The notes under the pieces were generated by a model that made no database searches, was not told the origin of the DNA, and saw nothing but the letters and a program-made list of their open reading frames with translations. Both the position numbers and the translations under genes were made by a program. From contig NZ_FRAC01000041.1 in assembly GCF_900142215.1 (NCBI RefSeq), forward strand, positions 1-50,347: a DNA stretch of 50,347 bases, in the 5' to 3' direction. Source of the DNA: Anaerocolumna jejuensis DSM 15929 (GTDB taxonomy: Bacteria > Bacillota > Clostridia > Lachnospirales > Lachnospiraceae). This document shows, one piece after another, positions 33,468-42,550 of the stretch (positions within the stretch are counted from its first letter, which is position 1; each line of letters begins with the position of its first letter).

Positions 33468-34547
33468 CTATCTTTCCGTGCAGCTGATGCAGGGATCAAT
33501 GGTAAGGATAAGGATGGGCACGTCTGCTAACGAGCAGCCCTTTAAGGTTTCCAAAAGTGCGGGTACATTGGCAAAGGTCGGTGTTCGAACCCTTACTCTG
33601 TCAAGGAATTTTGTACCGTTCGCTTTTGCATAATAAATTACCTCTCCTCTTGGCTGTTCTACTCTGGTGAAATATTCACCGTTGGGATTTCCCACTACCT
33701 TTGTCTTTATGTCACCTTCCGGAATCAGGCTGATTGCCTGTCTTATCAGGTCAATGGACTGGAATATTTCCTTAATGCGCACATTGGTCCTTGCATAGGA
33801 ATCTCCCTCCGTATCGATGATGGGTTCAAAGTTCAAATATTTATAAGCCGCATAGCCCTGGGTTCTCATATCAAAGGGAATGCCGCTGGCTTTTGCCATA
33901 GGTCCTACTGCTCCAAGGTCATGGGCTAACTGCTTTGACAGCACTCCCACACCCTTTGTACGGTATTTTACGGAGGAATCCTTAAAGAACACGGCTGTAA
34001 GTTCCGTAAGCTCCTTCTCAATTACATTCATTGTTTCGTTAATCTTCTTTAAGGTCTCACTGCTGATATCCTTTCTGACACCGCCGATATCGCATACGGA
34101 AAAGATGACCCTGCCGCCGGTGGTTTCCTCAAAGACATCAAGCACCTGTTCCCTCAGACGCCAGGAGTGCATGAAAAGACTTTCAAAGCCAAAAGCATCT
34201 GCTAATAGTCCAAGCCACAAGAGGTGGCTGTGCATTCTGGAAAGCTCCGCCCAGATTGTTCTTAAATATTCTGCCCTGTCAGGAATCTTGACATCCATAA
34301 TGCTTTCTATGGACATGCAATAGCCCATTCCGTGCATAAAGGAGCAGATACCGCAGATTCTTTCTGCTACATAGGTGTACTGCTGAAAATCTTTCTTTTC
34401 CACCAGCTTCTCAAGTCCTCTGTGAATGTAACCAATCTGGGGAATTGCTTCCACGACGGTTTCATCCTCCAGCACCAAATCCAGGTGAATCGGTTCCGGC
34501 AGTACCGGATGCTGAGGTCCAAAGGGGATTATCGTACGGTCGCTCAT
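33468..34547 (-). CDS. echE: Ech-type [NiFe] hydrogenase large subunit (EchE)
   Basis: Catalytic subunit related to NuoD, 359 residues. The NiFe ligands are the N-terminal pair Cys65/Cys68 (RICGIC) and the C-terminal pair Cys353/Cys356 (DPCISCTER), so it is an active hydrogenase and not a complex I relic. The protein ends three residues after the last ligand, so no C-terminal extension is left for a maturation peptidase to remove, and no peptidase gene is in the cluster. It overlaps echD by four bases. Confidence 0.96.
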   Translation of the reverse strand: MSDRTIIPFGPQHPVLPEPIHLDLVLEDETVVEAIPQIGYIHRGLEKLVEKKDFQQYTYVAERICGICSFMHGMGYCMSIESIMDVKIPDRAEYLRTIWAELSRMHSHLLWLGLLADAFGFESLFMHSWRLREQVLDVFEETTGGRVIFSVCDIGGVRKDISSETLKKINETMNVIEKELTELTAVFFKDSSVKYRTKGVGVLSKQLAHDLGAVGPMAKASGIPFDMRTQGYAAYKYLNFEPIIDTEGDSYARTNVRIKEIFQSIDLIRQAISLIPEGDIKTKVVGNPNGEYFTRVEQPRGEVIYYAKANGTKFLDRVRVRTPTFANVPALLETLKGCSLADVPILILTIDPCISCTER

Positions 34548-34891
34548 GCTTTCTCCTCCTTCTTTGCAAACGGTGTCTGTACCGGTATTCTGTATAGCTG
34601 ATTGTTAAAATCAATGGAAATATTTTTTATTTTGGCACCGAATAATTCCTTAATTTCATTTTCATACAGGAAGGCATAAGAAAAAAGGGAGCTGATGCTG
34701 TCAATTTCCGTTTCTCCGTCAATCTCCAGCCTGATATTGATAAAATCATACTCTTTATCAAAGGAATAGGTAAGCTCGATTCCTTCCTTTGCGGTAGCGG
34801 ATATGGCTACCAGACGGTACCCATCATGCTTTAACGTAACGACCTGGGAGAGAAGCTCTCCGGTCTGTATCACTTTTATATTTTGTTCCAT
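34544..34891 (-). CDS. echD: Ech hydrogenase NuoC-like subunit (EchD)
   Basis: Small soluble subunit of the peripheral arm, 115 residues, related to the 30-kDa complex I subunit in FSYAFLYENEIKELFGAKI near residue 70-90. GGAGG precedes the Met at 34891; the longer frame runs into echC and is rejected. It has no cofactor motif, as expected. It starts one base after the echC stop. Confidence 0.92.
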   Translation of the reverse strand: MEQNIKVIQTGELLSQVVTLKHDGYRLVAISATAKEGIELTYSFDKEYDFINIRLEIDGETEIDSISSLFSYAFLYENEIKELFGAKIKNISIDFNNQLYRIPVQTPFAKKEEKA

Positions 34892-34892
34892 A

Positions 34893-35351
34893 TTACCTCC
34901 CTGCATCTTTCGCAGCTGCTTTTCTATCAGTAAGTGCCTTCTGCTTCTCATCCAGTATAGCCAGAGCCTTTACCACCCCGTCAATAATGGATTCGGGACG
35001 TGCCGCACAGCCGGGCACATATACATCAACCGGCAGTACCTTATCCACACCGCCGACAATATTGTAGCATTCGGCAAAGATTCCGCCTGAGGTCGCACAG
35101 ATACCTACCGCCACAACAACCTTGGGTTCCGGCATCTGCTCATAGAGCTGCTTTACAATGGGAATATTCTGCTCATTGACACTCCCTGTAATTAATAGTA
35201 TATCCGCATGTTTTGGATTACCGGTATTTATTATTCCGAATCTTTCCACGTCGTATAGAGGTGTAAGACAGGCCAGTACTTCAATATCACAGCCGTTGCA
35301 GCTGGAACCGTCGTAATGTAATATCCACGGTGATTTCTTAACAAAATTCAT
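34893..35351 (-). CDS. echC: Ech hydrogenase small subunit (EchC)
   Basis: NuoB-like electron-transfer subunit, 152 residues. The proximal [4Fe-4S] ligands are Cys18 and Cys21 (SSCNGCDIE), Cys85 (GICATSGG) and Cys115 (VPGCAARPE). It carries electrons between EchF and the NiFe site. GAGAGAGG precedes the start. Confidence 0.96.
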   Translation of the reverse strand: MNFVKKSPWILHYDGSSCNGCDIEVLACLTPLYDVERFGIINTGNPKHADILLITGSVNEQNIPIVKQLYEQMPEPKVVVAVGICATSGGIFAECYNIVGGVDKVLPVDVYVPGCAARPESIIDGVVKALAILDEKQKALTDRKAAAKDAGR

Positions 35352-35397
35352 AAGAACCTCTCTCTAGCAACATCTATTCTGCTAATTGTCTAATATT

Positions 35398-36258
35398 TTA
35401 TTTGAAATAGGAAAGTATAATTAAATTAAAAGTGCCTAACACTGCTGTAACAAGCCAGGCTGATTTTAATGCAAAGTTCCATTTCATTCTGGCAAATCCA
35501 TTGTCAATCAAAATCTCCAGGAAATATACCAGAAGACAGGCAATAATACCAACAACAATACTTACCGGATTCTTTGTGGCAAAAAACAGAAATACAAATG
35601 TCAGTGCCACGATTTCCTCATACCAGTGTGTAATCTCAATCACTGCCAGATCCTTACCGGAATATTCCGTCGTAATACCCTGCACGATTTCCTGATGCCC
35701 GTGATGGGACATGCTGAAGTCAAAGGGAGACTTTCTTAACTTAAAGGTCAGTATAAATACAAAACCGATAAACATACCCGGCAGGTATACAATAGCCGGA
35801 ATGTCATTCATAACAATATCGCTGACGAAAAAGCTCTTATCTGCCAGGTAAAATCCAATACCTGTAAGAAGCACCATAGGCTCATAGGCCATCATCTGCA
35901 AAAGCTCTCTTTCGGAACCCACCAGACTGTAAGGTGAGTTGGAAGCATAGCCTCCCAGGATAAAAAGCACGGAGCCAAGAGTTAAGGCAAAAACTGCCAG
36001 CAGAATGTCTCCGCCTACAAGCAGAATCACGGAGGTCAGTATCACAAAGATAAGTGACAGATATACATAAAACCTGTGCATCAGGTTAACCTCTATGGCT
36101 TCCTTCTGTAACAGCTTCAATACATCGTAAAAAGGCTGAAGTACGGGCGGGCCTTGTCTGCCCTGCATTCTTGCGGTTATTACCCGGTCAATACCGGTAA
36201 GCAATCCACCCAATAAAGGTGTCAGTATTATTATGGTTATAATTTTAATTATTAACAT
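35398..36258 (-). CDS. echB: Ech hydrogenase membrane subunit (EchB, NuoH-like)
   Basis: Integral membrane subunit linking the peripheral arm to the ion pump, 286 residues with about eight hydrophobic segments. Conserved acidic loop SERELLQMMAYEPM and SPFDFSMSHHGHQEIVQG with the following GKDLAVIEITHWYE match the NuoH/HyfC family. Its ATG shares one base with the echA stop (TAATG), so translation is coupled. Confidence 0.95.
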   Translation of the reverse strand: MLIIKIITIIILTPLLGGLLTGIDRVITARMQGRQGPPVLQPFYDVLKLLQKEAIEVNLMHRFYVYLSLIFVILTSVILLVGGDILLAVFALTLGSVLFILGGYASNSPYSLVGSERELLQMMAYEPMVLLTGIGFYLADKSFFVSDIVMNDIPAIVYLPGMFIGFVFILTFKLRKSPFDFSMSHHGHQEIVQGITTEYSGKDLAVIEITHWYEEIVALTFVFLFFATKNPVSIVVGIIACLLVYFLEILIDNGFARMKWNFALKSAWLVTAVLGTFNLIILSYFK

Positions 36259-38168
36259 TATTTTGCAAACCCTCCGATTAGAAGTATTACGCCCAGTACT
36301 AATATTAGAACAGCAAGGATATCGCCATAATAAAGCATCTTCTTGCTGTCAAAATACTCAGTAAGGTACCAGTTGCGCAGTTCAACCTTACGCTTTTCGC
36401 CAAGACCGCCATAGAAGGTCTCGTTGTCTCCGGTATTTTCACCTGCCATATAAATCGGCACGATTCGCCTCTTATCACTCTTGTAAAGAGGAATAAAGCT
36501 TATCGGTATAATGATTAGCATTGCTAACATCATAATCATCAAATTTACATCACTGGTGCCGATGGGTATGACCGCTTCTTTTCCAAAAAGCTCCGTAAGG
36601 TAAGGTACCAGTGCATAATCTGATATTAAGGGAAATGCAAAACAGGATATTATAACAAGCAGTGCATGAATTGTAATAGGTACCTCCTCATGCCTTGACA
36701 GCTTATGGTCATTCTTCTGTTTTTTATTGGAACCGGAAACTAGCTTGCCCATCCACTTTGTCCAATAGAACAGGGTAACGGCACTTCCGTAAGCAATTAC
36801 TACAACAGATAATATATGCCTGGAATCAATAAATGCTTTCATTGCCACCCACTTGGAAATCAGCATACCAAAGGGAGCAAGGAACATACCGGCAATGCCA
36901 ATAAACATAAACAGATTCAGCTTTCTGGATACTTCTGCCAGAACACCCATGTCTTCCACGTTACGGCTTCCCAGCTGGTGCTCAATGGATCCAACACAAA
37001 GGAACATTAAGGACTTTGAGGAGGCATGGAATATGATCAGAAGGATGGCTGCCCATAAAGCTTCCTGGCTGCCAATGCTGGCACAAATTACGATAAGCCC
37101 CAAGTTCGCCACCGTTGAATAAGCCAGTATCTTCTTTCCGTCACTCTGGGTAACTGCTGCCAGAGAGCTTAACAGGAAGGTTACACATCCGATTCCCGTA
37201 ACTGCGATTCCGACCGGTGAATCTCCAAGCAGAGGTGCCAGTCTGATAATCAGATAAACCCCTGCCTTAACCATGGTTGCCGAGTGGAGCAGGGCAGAGG
37301 ATGGAGTTGGCGCCACCATAGCTCCAAGTAGCCAGGAGGAGAAGGGGAACTGGGCAGACTTTGTAAGGGCTGCCAGGGAAAGTAAAAATACCGGTATCAT
37401 AACTGCTGCTTCCGGCTGCATGGCAGTAAGCACAGATAATTCTGTTGTCTGGTAATAGATACCCACAAATACAATCGCAATAGCAAAAGCAACTCCGCCG
37501 CCTAAGTTAATTATCAGGGCACGGTAAGAGTTTCTCTTCGCTTCTTCTGTTTTCGTATATCCGATAAGCAGGAAGGAGCATAAAGAGGTAATCTCCCAGC
37601 AAAAATACAGCCAGGTCATGTTGTTGCTTAATACCAGTCCGAACATGGCTGATAAAAACAAGAATAATACAGATAGGAAAAAAGATTTTCTTTCGGCAAA
37701 TTCTGTATGATGGTGGTGGTAATCTCTCATATAACCCACTGCATAAATGCAGATAAGGCTTCCGATAATACCTACAATAAGGACCATTATTCCGGTGAGC
37801 TTATCATATACCATATCTTTTGCAACCTCTATCCCATGTCCTTTGGCTAATTCAAACCATAGTATAAGAGGAGTCTGGATAATTGAAAATATAGCTACAA
37901 TGTACTTTTTGTCCCTTATACCGATGGTAATAATGTAGCCTGCAATAAGGACTTCTAAGACCATTATGAGGTATGAGATTGCTTCCTCTCCCTGATAAGA
38001 GAAGGTAATGCCGTCCTGAAAATAATTCACTGTCACCAGCACGGCCAAGAGGGCAACGCCAACTGCCCCAACAGTAACAACAGCGCCTCTTACTTTATCG
38101 TTTCGGATAAGAAAGGTTAAAGCAGCTATTGCCAATGGAAATAAAATGAGTGTGGTTATTAAGTTCAT
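36258..38168 (-). CDS. echA: Ech hydrogenase ion-pump subunit (EchA, NuoL/Mrp-like)
   Basis: Antiporter-like proton or sodium translocating subunit, 636 residues with roughly 15 hydrophobic segments. The conserved LYFCWEITSLCSFLLIGY glutamate region and ALLHSATMVKAGVYLI lysine region are present. The Met at 38168 is chosen because it opens a hydrophobic helix and has AAGGTG upstream; the longer frame adds 25 non-hydrophobic residues. First gene of the twelve-gene ech-hyp cluster, with a promoter at 38281-38309. Confidence 0.95.
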   Translation of the reverse strand: MNLITTLILFPLAIAALTFLIRNDKVRGAVVTVGAVGVALLAVLVTVNYFQDGITFSYQGEEAISYLIMVLEVLIAGYIITIGIRDKKYIVAIFSIIQTPLILWFELAKGHGIEVAKDMVYDKLTGIMVLIVGIIGSLICIYAVGYMRDYHHHHTEFAERKSFFLSVLFLFLSAMFGLVLSNNMTWLYFCWEITSLCSFLLIGYTKTEEAKRNSYRALIINLGGGVAFAIAIVFVGIYYQTTELSVLTAMQPEAAVMIPVFLLSLAALTKSAQFPFSSWLLGAMVAPTPSSALLHSATMVKAGVYLIIRLAPLLGDSPVGIAVTGIGCVTFLLSSLAAVTQSDGKKILAYSTVANLGLIVICASIGSQEALWAAILLIIFHASSKSLMFLCVGSIEHQLGSRNVEDMGVLAEVSRKLNLFMFIGIAGMFLAPFGMLISKWVAMKAFIDSRHILSVVVIAYGSAVTLFYWTKWMGKLVSGSNKKQKNDHKLSRHEEVPITIHALLVIISCFAFPLISDYALVPYLTELFGKEAVIPIGTSDVNLMIMMLAMLIIIPISFIPLYKSDKRRIVPIYMAGENTGDNETFYGGLGEKRKVELRNWYLTEYFDSKKMLYYGDILAVLILVLGVILLIGGFAK

Positions 38169-38254
38169 ATTAGTCACCTTGTCGTCATTTAATTTAAGGC
38201 TTGCCATAATAAATGCAGTCCCATGAGACTGCCTTCCATACAACCAACCTTATC

Positions 38255-38273
38255 AATCACTTTTTACGTGATT
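38255..38273. promoter_or_regulatory. Inverted repeat at the ech transcription start
   Basis: AATCAC at 38255 and GTGATT at 38268, seven bases apart, covering about +1 to +19 of the predicted ech transcript. It could be an operator or a 5' hairpin. Confidence 0.45.
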
Positions 38274-38280
38274 ATGTCTA

Positions 38281-38309
38281 ATTATACACCCAAATAGTTT
38301 ACAATGCAA
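38281..38309 (-). promoter_or_regulatory. Promoter of the ech-hyp cluster
   Basis: On the minus strand TTGCAT (38304-38309) and a perfect TATAAT (38281-38286) are 17 bases apart; leader of about 105 bases before echA. Confidence 0.6.
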
Positions 38310-38576
38310 AGCTATTATTTACTTTTTGCATAAAATTTTCTGATTTTAATTAAAATTTTTGGACTAATTGTTTAAATTTTAACAATTTCACTTTGCTTAT
38401 TGTGTAGACATTTTCTGAATACCCTTGGGTTAATATTGTAATTATATACCTATTATTCGCAATACTTCCGCAATTAATGACAGACTGTATCGTAATACAA
38501 AAAATATAAAATAAAATATTAACAAAGTCTGTTTCCGGCTCATTTTTTTATATTTACTTTTATTGTTTTTAAATTG
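38310..38576. other. AT-rich gene-free stretch left of the TetR terminator
   Basis: No coding frame or convincing RNA structure. It separates the ech promoter from the TetR terminator. Confidence 0.5.
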
Positions 38577-38670
38577 AAAAAACCTCCAGAACGGTAATCC
38601 CAAATGATATTCAGGTATCTATCTGAAGTGTTTAAGTGTTTAATTTAAATTTTACCGCTCTGTTTTTAAA
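38577..38670. terminator. Bidirectional terminator-like structure downstream of the TetR gene
   Basis: Outer stem CAGAACGGTAA (38587-38597) with TTACCGCTCTG (38652-38662), all paired except one G-U or mismatch depending on strand. Inner hairpin TTCAG/CTGAA at 38610-38627. A T-run follows on each strand (38663-38667 on plus; GAGGTTTTTT on minus). It ends the TetR transcript about 160-240 bases after its stop, before the ech promoter. Confidence 0.7.
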
Positions 38671-38819
38671 GAGTATTAGTCCAAGTTTAATTATCTTGTG
38701 TTTATCTTCTTTATTTATACTGTACTTGTTCTTATTGAGGAATGTTCAAGAAAGATGGACGATACTTTTAGAATTTAGATATAAACAATAGAAAATTTAC
38801 GATAGAATAATAACGAAAT

Positions 38820-39413
38820 CTATTCACAATTATTTCCATAAGTTTTCAGAGTTTTAATACCGTTTATCATTAGATTGCTTCCTATCTTTGCAATTTCAGA
38901 GACAGGTGCTTTCATATCGTCTTGAATCCATTCGGTTAAGACGGTATAAAGCGCACCAGCCCAATAGCAGTTAGAATAATATAATTCAGTCTGATTTTTG
39001 GAAACATTTTTATTTATATTGCTCTTATATTCATTCAGTATGGTATTACCATATCCAGCCTGTAGGAGAAGTTTATATTGGGGAGCATGCTTTTTTGTGC
39101 TCTCAAGCAAGGCAGTCCATGCTTCAAGAGTGTCAGTGAGGGGATTATATTTTTTTAATGTACTTGATGTATCCTGTATGATATTTTGCAGAAAGTTTGA
39201 AAGAATGTCTTCTTTGGAATTGTAATTCCGATAATAAGCAGTTCTTGATACACCGGCTTTTTTCGTTATATCTGTAATCGAAATATCCTGAAAGTTTTTT
39301 TCTTTCATCAGTAATATCAGTGCAGACTCAATGCATTCTTTTGTAATAGCATTGGCTTCTGCGTTGTTTTGTCTTAAAATATTTCTCTTTTGTAATTCTG
39401 TATTATTATCCAT
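38820..39413 (-). CDS. TetR/AcrR family transcriptional regulator
   Basis: DNA-binding repressor, 197 residues. N-terminal HTH reads ISITDITKKAGVSRTAYYRNY at about 45-65; the C-terminal ligand domain is not recognisable. The Met at 39413 has GGAGG nine bases upstream. It is divergent from the flavodoxin-ferredoxin and dehydrogenase genes and probably represses them. The region is more AT-rich than the ech genes, which may indicate acquisition. Confidence 0.93.
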   Translation of the reverse strand: MDNNTELQKRNILRQNNAEANAITKECIESALILLMKEKNFQDISITDITKKAGVSRTAYYRNYNSKEDILSNFLQNIIQDTSSTLKKYNPLTDTLEAWTALLESTKKHAPQYKLLLQAGYGNTILNEYKSNINKNVSKNQTELYYSNCYWAGALYTVLTEWIQDDMKAPVSEIAKIGSNLMINGIKTLKTYGNNCE

Positions 39414-39429
39414 GCAACAAATCCTCCGT

Positions 39430-39502
39430 ATTTGTAGCATCCGAGGCTTAAACTCTTGACGCTTATAAATTCTATTGATACAATTATTTCGACGCTACAA
39501 AT
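39430..39502. promoter_or_regulatory. Divergent control region with inverted repeat and promoter
   Basis: A 9-base inverted repeat, ATTTGTAGC at 39430-39438 and GCTACAAAT at 39494-39502, brackets a good plus-strand promoter: TTGACG (39456-39461), 17 bases, TACAAT (39479-39484). A likely binding region for the TetR protein, though classic TetR operators are more compact. Confidence 0.5.
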
Positions 39503-39569
39503 GTAACACCAAAATAATACATGATAAATTAAGAAATTGCAATAGAAAATTTTAGAGAGGATTCAGAAT

Positions 39570-40331
39570 ATGAAGATATTTTATTTTACCGCAACTGGAA
39601 ACAGTCTGGCAGTTGCGAAGCAGCTCGGAGGGGAATTAATATCAATTCCTCAGATTATGAGAGAAAAGAAGACGGAGTATCAAGATAATGTCATAGGGAT
39701 TGTATTTCCGGTCTATGCCAATGAACCTCCAAAGATGGTCCAAGACTTTTTAGAAAAAGTCAATCTGAAAGCTGAGTTCTGTTTTGCAATAGCTACTTAT
39801 GGAATGATGTCCGGAAATCCATTTAAGTATGTACAAAGAATCACAGAAAAACATGGATACAAATTTGATTATACCAGGACATTACTAATGGTTGACAATT
39901 TCCTGGATAATTTTGATGTGAAAAAAGAAGTGGCAAAAATTGAAAAGAAAAATATACAGAAAAACCTTAATATCCTTAAAAGAGATATTTCAGCTCATAA
40001 GAAAGACGAAATGCGTGCAGGAATTATTTCCAATGCGGTGACTAAAATGTGTGAACCATTATATAGAGGAATTGTAAGTGGAAAAACATCAGATAAATTC
40101 ATTGTAAATAATAGCTGTATTCAGTGCGGTATTTGCAGTAAAGTCTGTCCGGCAGGAAATATTTCAGTTAAAGAAAAGGTGATGTTTAGTATGAAATGTG
40201 AAGGATGCTATGCTTGCATTCATTCCTGCCCAAAGAATGCTATACATCTGAAAAATGAAAAAAGTAACGAGCGGTGGCTGAATCCGGAAGTTTCTATAAA
40301 AGAAATTATTGATTCTAATTGTCAGATCTAG
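39570..40331 (+). CDS. EFR1-type flavodoxin-ferredoxin fusion protein
   Basis: Cytosolic electron carrier, 253 residues. Flavodoxin-like N-terminus with the FMN loop FTATGNSLAVAK at 6-17 and IATYGMMSGNP near 89. C-terminal double [4Fe-4S] domain with CIQCGICSKVCPAG and CEGCYACIHSCP near 180-220. GAGAGG precedes the start. Followed after 13 bases by a short-chain dehydrogenase. Under the divergent TetR gene it looks like an inducible redox unit. Confidence 0.92.
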   Translation: MKIFYFTATGNSLAVAKQLGGELISIPQIMREKKTEYQDNVIGIVFPVYANEPPKMVQDFLEKVNLKAEFCFAIATYGMMSGNPFKYVQRITEKHGYKFDYTRTLLMVDNFLDNFDVKKEVAKIEKKNIQKNLNILKRDISAHKKDEMRAGIISNAVTKMCEPLYRGIVSGKTSDKFIVNNSCIQCGICSKVCPAGNISVKEKVMFSMKCEGCYACIHSCPKNAIHLKNEKSNERWLNPEVSIKEIIDSNCQI

Positions 40332-40344
40332 AAAGGATAAAAAC

Positions 40345-41202
40345 ATGAATAAAAAAATTATTTTAATAACAGGAGCAAATTCAGGTATTGGAAAAGAGAC
40401 AGCCATGACATTGGCAAAAGAAGGTCACACAGTAATCATTCACGGAAGAAATATTGAAAAAACAAAAAAGGTATGTGAGGAGATCAAAAATGTATCGCAT
40501 AATCAAAATATTGACATGGTCTGCGCAGATCTGTCTATTATGAGCAACATACCTAAAATTGTGGCTGAATTAGAGTCAAGATATAATTCTCTGGATGTTC
40601 TGATCAATAATGCCGGTGGCCAGTATGGAAATACCAGGGAGGTTACAAGCGAGGGGCATGAAAAAACCATGGCAATCAATGTGTTAGCACCATTCTTATT
40701 GACAAAACTTTTATTACCTATGCTGCAAAAGAGTAAAAGTGCAAGAGTTGTAACTGTATCATCTGCATCATATAGCGTTGGAAAATTTGATGCCAAAGAT
40801 ATCGAATTAAATGATGGGTATTCACTAACACGTTCTTATGGATTATCAAAGAGATATGTATATTGGATCATGCAAAAGTTCGCTCAGTCAGGTATAGACG
40901 GTGTGACATTTAATACAGTGGAACCAGGATCAGCAGATAGCGATTTAGGAAGGGTTTCAAGGAATGGGAAATTAGCAAATCTGGTATATTATTTGTGGAA
41001 ACCAATGATGTGGTCAATGGACAGGGCTGCGGCAACAAGTATCTATATGGCAGTGTCTGATAATTTGGAAGGTGTCTCTGGCAGGTTTTATGGTAATTTA
41101 AAAGAGAAGAATATAAAAAGTAAATTTAGAATTCAGAGCGAGATAGATGAAGTATGGAATTACTGTAATAAGATTTGTAAGGATTTTTTAGCGAGCTGCT
41201 AG
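40345..41202 (+). CDS. Short-chain dehydrogenase/reductase (SDR)
   Basis: NAD(P)-dependent oxidoreductase, 285 residues. Cofactor loop TGANSGIGKE at about 8-17, NNAGG near 90, catalytic serine in TVSSASYS and Tyr/Lys in YGLSKRY. The pattern is closest to the retinol-dehydrogenase-like group. The Met at 40345 has AAAGGA eight bases upstream; an earlier in-frame start lies inside the previous gene. Substrate unknown. Followed by a terminator. Confidence 0.93.
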   Translation: MNKKIILITGANSGIGKETAMTLAKEGHTVIIHGRNIEKTKKVCEEIKNVSHNQNIDMVCADLSIMSNIPKIVAELESRYNSLDVLINNAGGQYGNTREVTSEGHEKTMAINVLAPFLLTKLLLPMLQKSKSARVVTVSSASYSVGKFDAKDIELNDGYSLTRSYGLSKRYVYWIMQKFAQSGIDGVTFNTVEPGSADSDLGRVSRNGKLANLVYYLWKPMMWSMDRAAATSIYMAVSDNLEGVSGRFYGNLKEKNIKSKFRIQSEIDEVWNYCNKICKDFLASC

Positions 41203-41222
41203 AATTATTTTAGCAGAAATAC

Positions 41223-41268
41223 GGAGTTAGAAGTTCTAATTTATAGGAACTCCTGACTCCTATTTTGT
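41223..41268 (+). terminator. Intrinsic terminator after the SDR gene
   Basis: Two-tier stem GGAGT/ACTCC outside and AGTTC/GAACT inside, with a ten-base loop, followed by TATTTTGTT. Confidence 0.75.
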
Positions 41269-41434
41269 TAACTATTAAATCGACCTTGAAACATAATTGA
41301 CAATTCTCCATAAACCTTCCCCCAGTTACAAATCGGCATAGTACACTTTTTTGTAGCTTCAAAAGTTGCCAGATAAAGTAACATATTTTAGAGTATTTTT
41401 TACTTGATGAACAATACAATACTGGTATTCCGTC

Positions 41435-42526
41435 TTATTTTAATTCTTTTTTCGGCTCTTCTCTCGACTCTTCTATTAAATCTCTTCTCAGCTCTTCCTT
41501 TTGTTCTTTATTAGAATCTTTTAATGGCTGTTCTTTTAAATCCAATTCCAATCCCTCTGATACATCTGTGCTACTGATATTGGTGCCGATAGTTTGAAAA
41601 ATTCTGGGATAATCTTCATCAACAGATTTATCCATCTCCTCTAATACCTTTGTCTGCTTTGTTATTGTATAGAGGCAGCGCATCTGTTCATAAATCTCTT
41701 TTGCCTTATCATAGTTCCCCTGTTTGTAAAGCAATTTAAATTTCATGAAAAATAGACCGGGCAGGAAACGCAGGCTATTTTCCTGAATGGAAAAATCAAT
41801 ACCTTTTTCAATAAGCTGTTCTGCTTTCTCATATCTTTCTTCATTAAGAAGCTGATAACTCAAATTATTAAGCGTGTTCTGATAAACCTTTTTTGAAAAC
41901 TGAGATGCCTGATACATCGGGTACGGAGATGATAGTACATAATTCTCCAATACATACAATAAATCAAACAATACCTTAACTCCGATGTCCGCTCTGTTAA
42001 GTGAAATGTAATCCAACCCCATACAGCTTATAATGGATAAACCAACATTAGAATATGTACTCTTGATTATCGTATCCAATGAAAAAGAAGGATTCTCAAT
42101 CATAATACCCTTCAGGCAGTAATTCAAGGATGTGGTGAAATTATTTTCATAAGCAGCGCAGATAGCTTTCGCATAACAAATATGCTGCAGGTTCTCACCC
42201 TTGCTGAAATCCTTATGCTTTTCATATTTCTCAACCAAGCTTTTAATCAGAGCCGTATCCTTCTTTGCAATTGCATCATTCAATGCCTGGATACCTTCAA
42301 ATCCGATAACCGTGTTAACTGAAAAATACATTTTGAAATATTCATTTAAATCCATATTAAATTTAATCGATAACTGGTTCAGTAAATACAGGGAAGGCTC
42401 AAAATCCCCTTTTTCAATTCGGTAAATCTGTTTGGGCGTACAGATATCCTTAGCCAATTGCTCTCTTGTTAAGTTTCTGGATTCTCTGAGCTCCCGCAGG
42501 AATACGCCAAAATGCTCATAACTCAT
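41435..42526 (-). CDS. HTH-TPR regulator of the RRNPP (Rgg/PlcR-like) type
   Basis: Peptide-sensing transcriptional regulator, 363 residues from the Met at 42526. An XRE-type HTH occupies about 1-60 (LRESRNLTREQLAKDI, KQIYRIEKGDFEPSL), followed by helical TPR-like repeats (for example NEERYEKAEQLIEKG and KQGNYDKAKEIYEQ). The last 35 residues are an odd Lys/Glu-rich tail. A frame 14 codons longer exists, but its first six codons are the 18-bp palindrome, so I treat that stretch as operator. Divergent from a 48-residue secreted peptide gene, the layout of known RRNPP receptor-pheromone pairs. Confidence 0.85.
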   Translation of the reverse strand: MSYEHFGVFLRELRESRNLTREQLAKDICTPKQIYRIEKGDFEPSLYLLNQLSIKFNMDLNEYFKMYFSVNTVIGFEGIQALNDAIAKKDTALIKSLVEKYEKHKDFSKGENLQHICYAKAICAAYENNFTTSLNYCLKGIMIENPSFSLDTIIKSTYSNVGLSIISCMGLDYISLNRADIGVKVLFDLLYVLENYVLSSPYPMYQASQFSKKVYQNTLNNLSYQLLNEERYEKAEQLIEKGIDFSIQENSLRFLPGLFFMKFKLLYKQGNYDKAKEIYEQMRCLYTITKQTKVLEEMDKSVDEDYPRIFQTIGTNISSTDVSEGLELDLKEQPLKDSNKEQKEELRRDLIEESREEPKKELK

Positions 42527-42550
42527 ATGTAATATCCGCCTTCTCTTCCG

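Noticed and set aside
41210..41419. 69-codon minus-strand open frame between the SDR and RRNPP genes
   Set aside because: It overlaps the SDR terminator, has no ribosome site and no signal or domain.
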